A program made the translations under genes and the position numbers. Shown piece by piece: positions 7,179-9,120 of a stretch of DNA of 9,120 nt. The stretch spans positions 1 through 9,120 of the forward strand of contig JAOZRM010000129.1 of the NCBI GenBank assembly GCA_029940175.1, written 5' to 3'. The stretch is from Candidatus Sabulitectum sp. Its GTDB lineage: Bacteria > Fermentibacterota > Fermentibacteria > Fermentibacterales > JCC-6. The notes under the pieces were generated by a model. It was given only the letters and a program-made list of their open reading frames with translations. It had not been told where the DNA came from and made no database searches. The first letter of the stretch is position 1. Each line of letters opens with the position of its first letter.

Positions 7179-9120
7179 ACTACAGACTCAAGGGAATCAC
7201 AAAGAGATTCTGCCCATTGAATTCCCTGGAAGGATTCCTCAAGCAATGGGACTTCCAGCATGTCACCCCTGGCTTTCAGGATTCCAGCTAGAATTGCCCT
7301 GTGACCGACTACCCCTGGATAGCAATGTGCTGCGTATCTTGCAATAATGGCTGTTTCAGTAAAATTCTCCAATTCCATTGCTGCATTCAGAGCAAGGGAA
7401 AAACTGGTTCTTGAGGGTATCGTCTGGCCTGCGATGGCTCTTGAAGCAAAAAGAAGAGTGCTGTCCGGATGTCCTGCCGCTGCGAACCACATTGCAGCTG
7501 TCTCCAGTACTTCTGTGTCGTCAGGTTTAACAAGGATACATCTTTCAAGCAGATCTCTTCTATCCGACTGATTCAGTGAGATCACAGATGCCTTCAGCCT
7601 GGCAAGCATGACAGGCACGCAGTAGCCAAACCTCTGTTCCGCCTCCATGTACAGAGAATCCCAGTCTTCCTGTCCTGTAACTGCCCCTAGAGTTATTGCT
7701 TTTGCCCAGTCAACTGGTTCCGCTGCCGGTGTGTTCAGGAATGCCCGGGAGAATTGCAGAGAGCCCAGGGTATCACCAAGAACCATATGTGCCGTTGCCA
7801 TGGATTTGAGCAGCGTAGGGGTCAGGCCACGTCTGGAATGTATGTAGTTCAGCGATGCGGTATCACCCTGCAGAGAAAGGAATGAAACTCTCATGGTTAT
7901 GGCATTACTCAGCTCAGATTCATCTGCTCTGGAGCAGTAGAGGTTGAATATGTTGTTGAATGCAAGAGAATCTCCTCTTGTAAAGGCCATGTTCATTAGT
8001 ACCTTGAGCACGGAAGTGGTTGAATCCCCGCGAGCGATCACGGTTTCACATATGTACCTGGACCTTGCGTCCTGCCCTGTCAGATGGGTTGTTTTTCCAA
8101 GTTCAGCCCATGATCCTCCGCCAGCAGCAAGTCTTGCAGCTGATTCCACAGCAAGAGCAGTTCTACCAGCCCTTGCAAAAGAATCAGTTCTTCGTGCCAT
8201 ACCCCTGAGCCATGCACCTTCCTGTTCCGCAGGAGGAGCAATAAGAATTGCCACAAGAGGTATAAGGAGTAACAGCGTAGCAGCAACTCGCTTTTCAGAA
8301 AGAATAATTGTTACTGAAATGACGCACAGAGCCACAACAGCAGCTGGAGCTGCAAGAGAAAAGCCAACCGGTGAAAGTGCAGTGACAAAAAGTGCCATTG
8401 CAAATACTGATCTTCTCAGTTTATCCGGACCGGGAAGTCCACCTGTGGCAAGAGCAAAACCGGCGAATACCAGAGTTTCCCAACCTGATGCCCAGGCAAG
8501 AGTCAAAGCAATTACAGATGCTACAGCTCTGAAGCTTCCTTTCCATACAGAAGCTGTGATAAGCCAGAATGTGGCAATCATGGTTCCAGTAAGTGTAACT
8601 GCATCTGCAAACGTAAGTGCGTTATCAGGAATAATGGCTATGGCAGCAATGGTTCCCAGTACAGCAGAAGAATAGAGGGGAATGAGATATGTGAATTTTC
8701 CCTTAAGTTCTTCCCACCGTTCTCTGGATAGCTCACGAACGTACCAGAGAGCAAGCAAAGATACCGGAATCATGTCAACCAGATATGTAGTGAAGTGAAT
8801 AGCGCCCGTTATAGGTGCCTCAGTTGAAGCATGCCAGAGAAGAAGCGATTGACTCACTCCATCACCGGGGAACAGCGGCTGAAAGATTATGTTTATAAGA
8901 TATGGCCATGTGAAGAAAGTGAGGAACAGAGGAGCGAATACCAGAGTGTTCAGTATACCCCGGAGCAATCTTTTTCGGGGAGCAACTGCCCATGTGAATA
9001 CTCCTGCCAGAATACAACCTAATGCAGCCTCAATTCTTATGCCTGTTGTTGTTCCATTCAATGCTACCGCAGGGTTGAAAAAATTCAGAAAGAACCAGAC
9101 TGCGTTACTTCGCACAAGGG
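7160..9120 (-). CDS. Polytopic membrane protein with helical-repeat C-terminal domain, family not recognised (N-terminus beyond right edge)
   Basis: The frame is open to the right edge. A GTG at 9115 could serve as a start, but codons before it stay open and the residues after it look like the middle of a membrane protein, so the true N-terminus is probably outside the window. Numbering from that GTG gives 651 residues. About nine or ten hydrophobic segments lie between 28 and 293 (for example 28-45, 53-77, 105-126, 141-163, 172-191, 236-253, 256-272, 279-293). Residues 300-651 are soluble and alpha-helical, with recurring Gly-Asp-Ser/Thr turns (363-365, 381-383, 417-419, 447-449) and patterns like TPR or other solenoid repeats. 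I do not recognise a catalytic motif in the visible part. Architecture and position match the 771-residue GT-C-like protein two genes downstream, so a related role in glycan transfer is plausible but unproven. It overlaps the DUF2723 gene by 19 nt. Confidence 0.82.
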   Translation of the reverse strand, partial: LVRSNAVWFFLNFFNPAVALNGTTTGIRIEAALGCILAGVFTWAVAPRKRLLRGILNTLVFAPLFLTFFTWPYLINIIFQPLFPGDGVSQSLLLWHASTEAPITGAIHFTTYLVDMIPVSLLALWYVRELSRERWEELKGKFTYLIPLYSSAVLGTIAAIAIIPDNALTFADAVTLTGTMIATFWLITASVWKGSFRAVASVIALTLAWASGWETLVFAGFALATGGLPGPDKLRRSVFAMALFVTALSPVGFSLAAPAAVVALCVISVTIILSEKRVAATLLLLIPLVAILIAPPAEQEGAWLRGMARRTDSFARAGRTALAVESAARLAAGGGSWAELGKTTHLTGQDARSRYICETVIARGDSTTSVLKVLMNMAFTRGDSLAFNNIFNLYCSRADESELSNAITMRVSFLSLQGDTASLNYIHSRRGLTPTLLKSMATAHMVLGDTLGSLQFSRAFLNTPAAEPVDWAKAITLGAVTGQEDWDSLYMEAEQRFGYCVPVMLARLKASVISLNQSDRRDLLERCILVKPDDTEVLETAAMWFAAAGHPDSTLLFASRAIAGQTIPSRTSFSLALNAAMELENFTETAIIARYAAHCYPGVVGHRAILAGILKARGDMLEVPLLEESFQGIQWAESLCDSLESVVCATQD

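Noticed and set aside
7944..8675. Plus-strand open frame of 243 codons
   Set aside because: It lies wholly antisense to the helical-repeat membrane protein gene, has a low-complexity Ala/Ser/Thr/Val make-up typical of an antisense shadow, and shows no recognisable motif.
9113..9115. GTG as the true start of the first membrane protein
   Set aside because: The frame stays open to the window edge, no ribosome binding site can be judged in the five bases left, and the following residues do not look like an N-terminus. The gene is treated as partial.

Overview
All genes in this window are on the minus strand, so the text order below runs from the right edge to the left. The sequence reads as a bacterial genome of moderate GC: clear GGAGGT-type ribosome binding sites, tight gene packing and several TTG/GTG starts. 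The secreted FG-GAP/VCBS repeat protein with repeated 'WEN.DG.G..W' units, the GT-C type membrane proteins with helical-repeat tails and the decarboxylase-type acyl-CoA carboxyltransferase suggest an uncultured lineage of the FCB or candidate-phylum kind (for example Fermentibacteria, Cloacimonadota or WOR-3). That placement is an inference of low confidence, because no rRNA or other marker gene is present.

Region 9120-3404 holds three consecutive polytopic membrane protein genes. The first is cut by the right edge and has about nine or ten membrane segments followed by about 350 residues of helical repeats; its family is not recognised. The second is a DUF2723 (GT117-like) GT-C protein. The third is a GT-C-like membrane protein with a 'WHL..G...DPF...HEWL' first loop, a 'GYLEY...VDGR' domain and a TPR-like tail. 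The genes overlap by 19 and 26 nt, so they are almost certainly cotranscribed and translationally coupled. Together they look like a module that moves sugars from lipid carriers to an acceptor outside the cytoplasmic membrane.

Region 3378-1505 continues the same run after a 25 nt gap with an acyl-CoA carboxyltransferase subunit (PccB/MmdA type) and, 20 nt further on, a 103-residue biotin carrier protein with a DAMKM biotinylation motif. These two form the core of a biotin-dependent acyl-CoA carboxylase or decarboxylase. The biotin carboxylase, or the membrane decarboxylase subunit, that would complete it is not in the window.

Region 1504-1335 (170 nt) is the only real intergenic gap. It has a perfect 10 bp inverted repeat that probably ends the five-gene run, a weak promoter candidate, and a 16 bp tandem repeat over the start of the next gene. 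Region 1334-1 is the N-terminal 444 residues of an exported seven-repeat FG-GAP/VCBS protein that runs off the left edge.

No mobile element, CRISPR array, tRNA, rRNA or obvious defence system was seen. The least ordinary points are the unrecognised membrane protein, the glycosyltransferase-like trio and its linkage to the acyl-CoA carboxyltransferase pair. I do not see strong evidence of a wholly new system.
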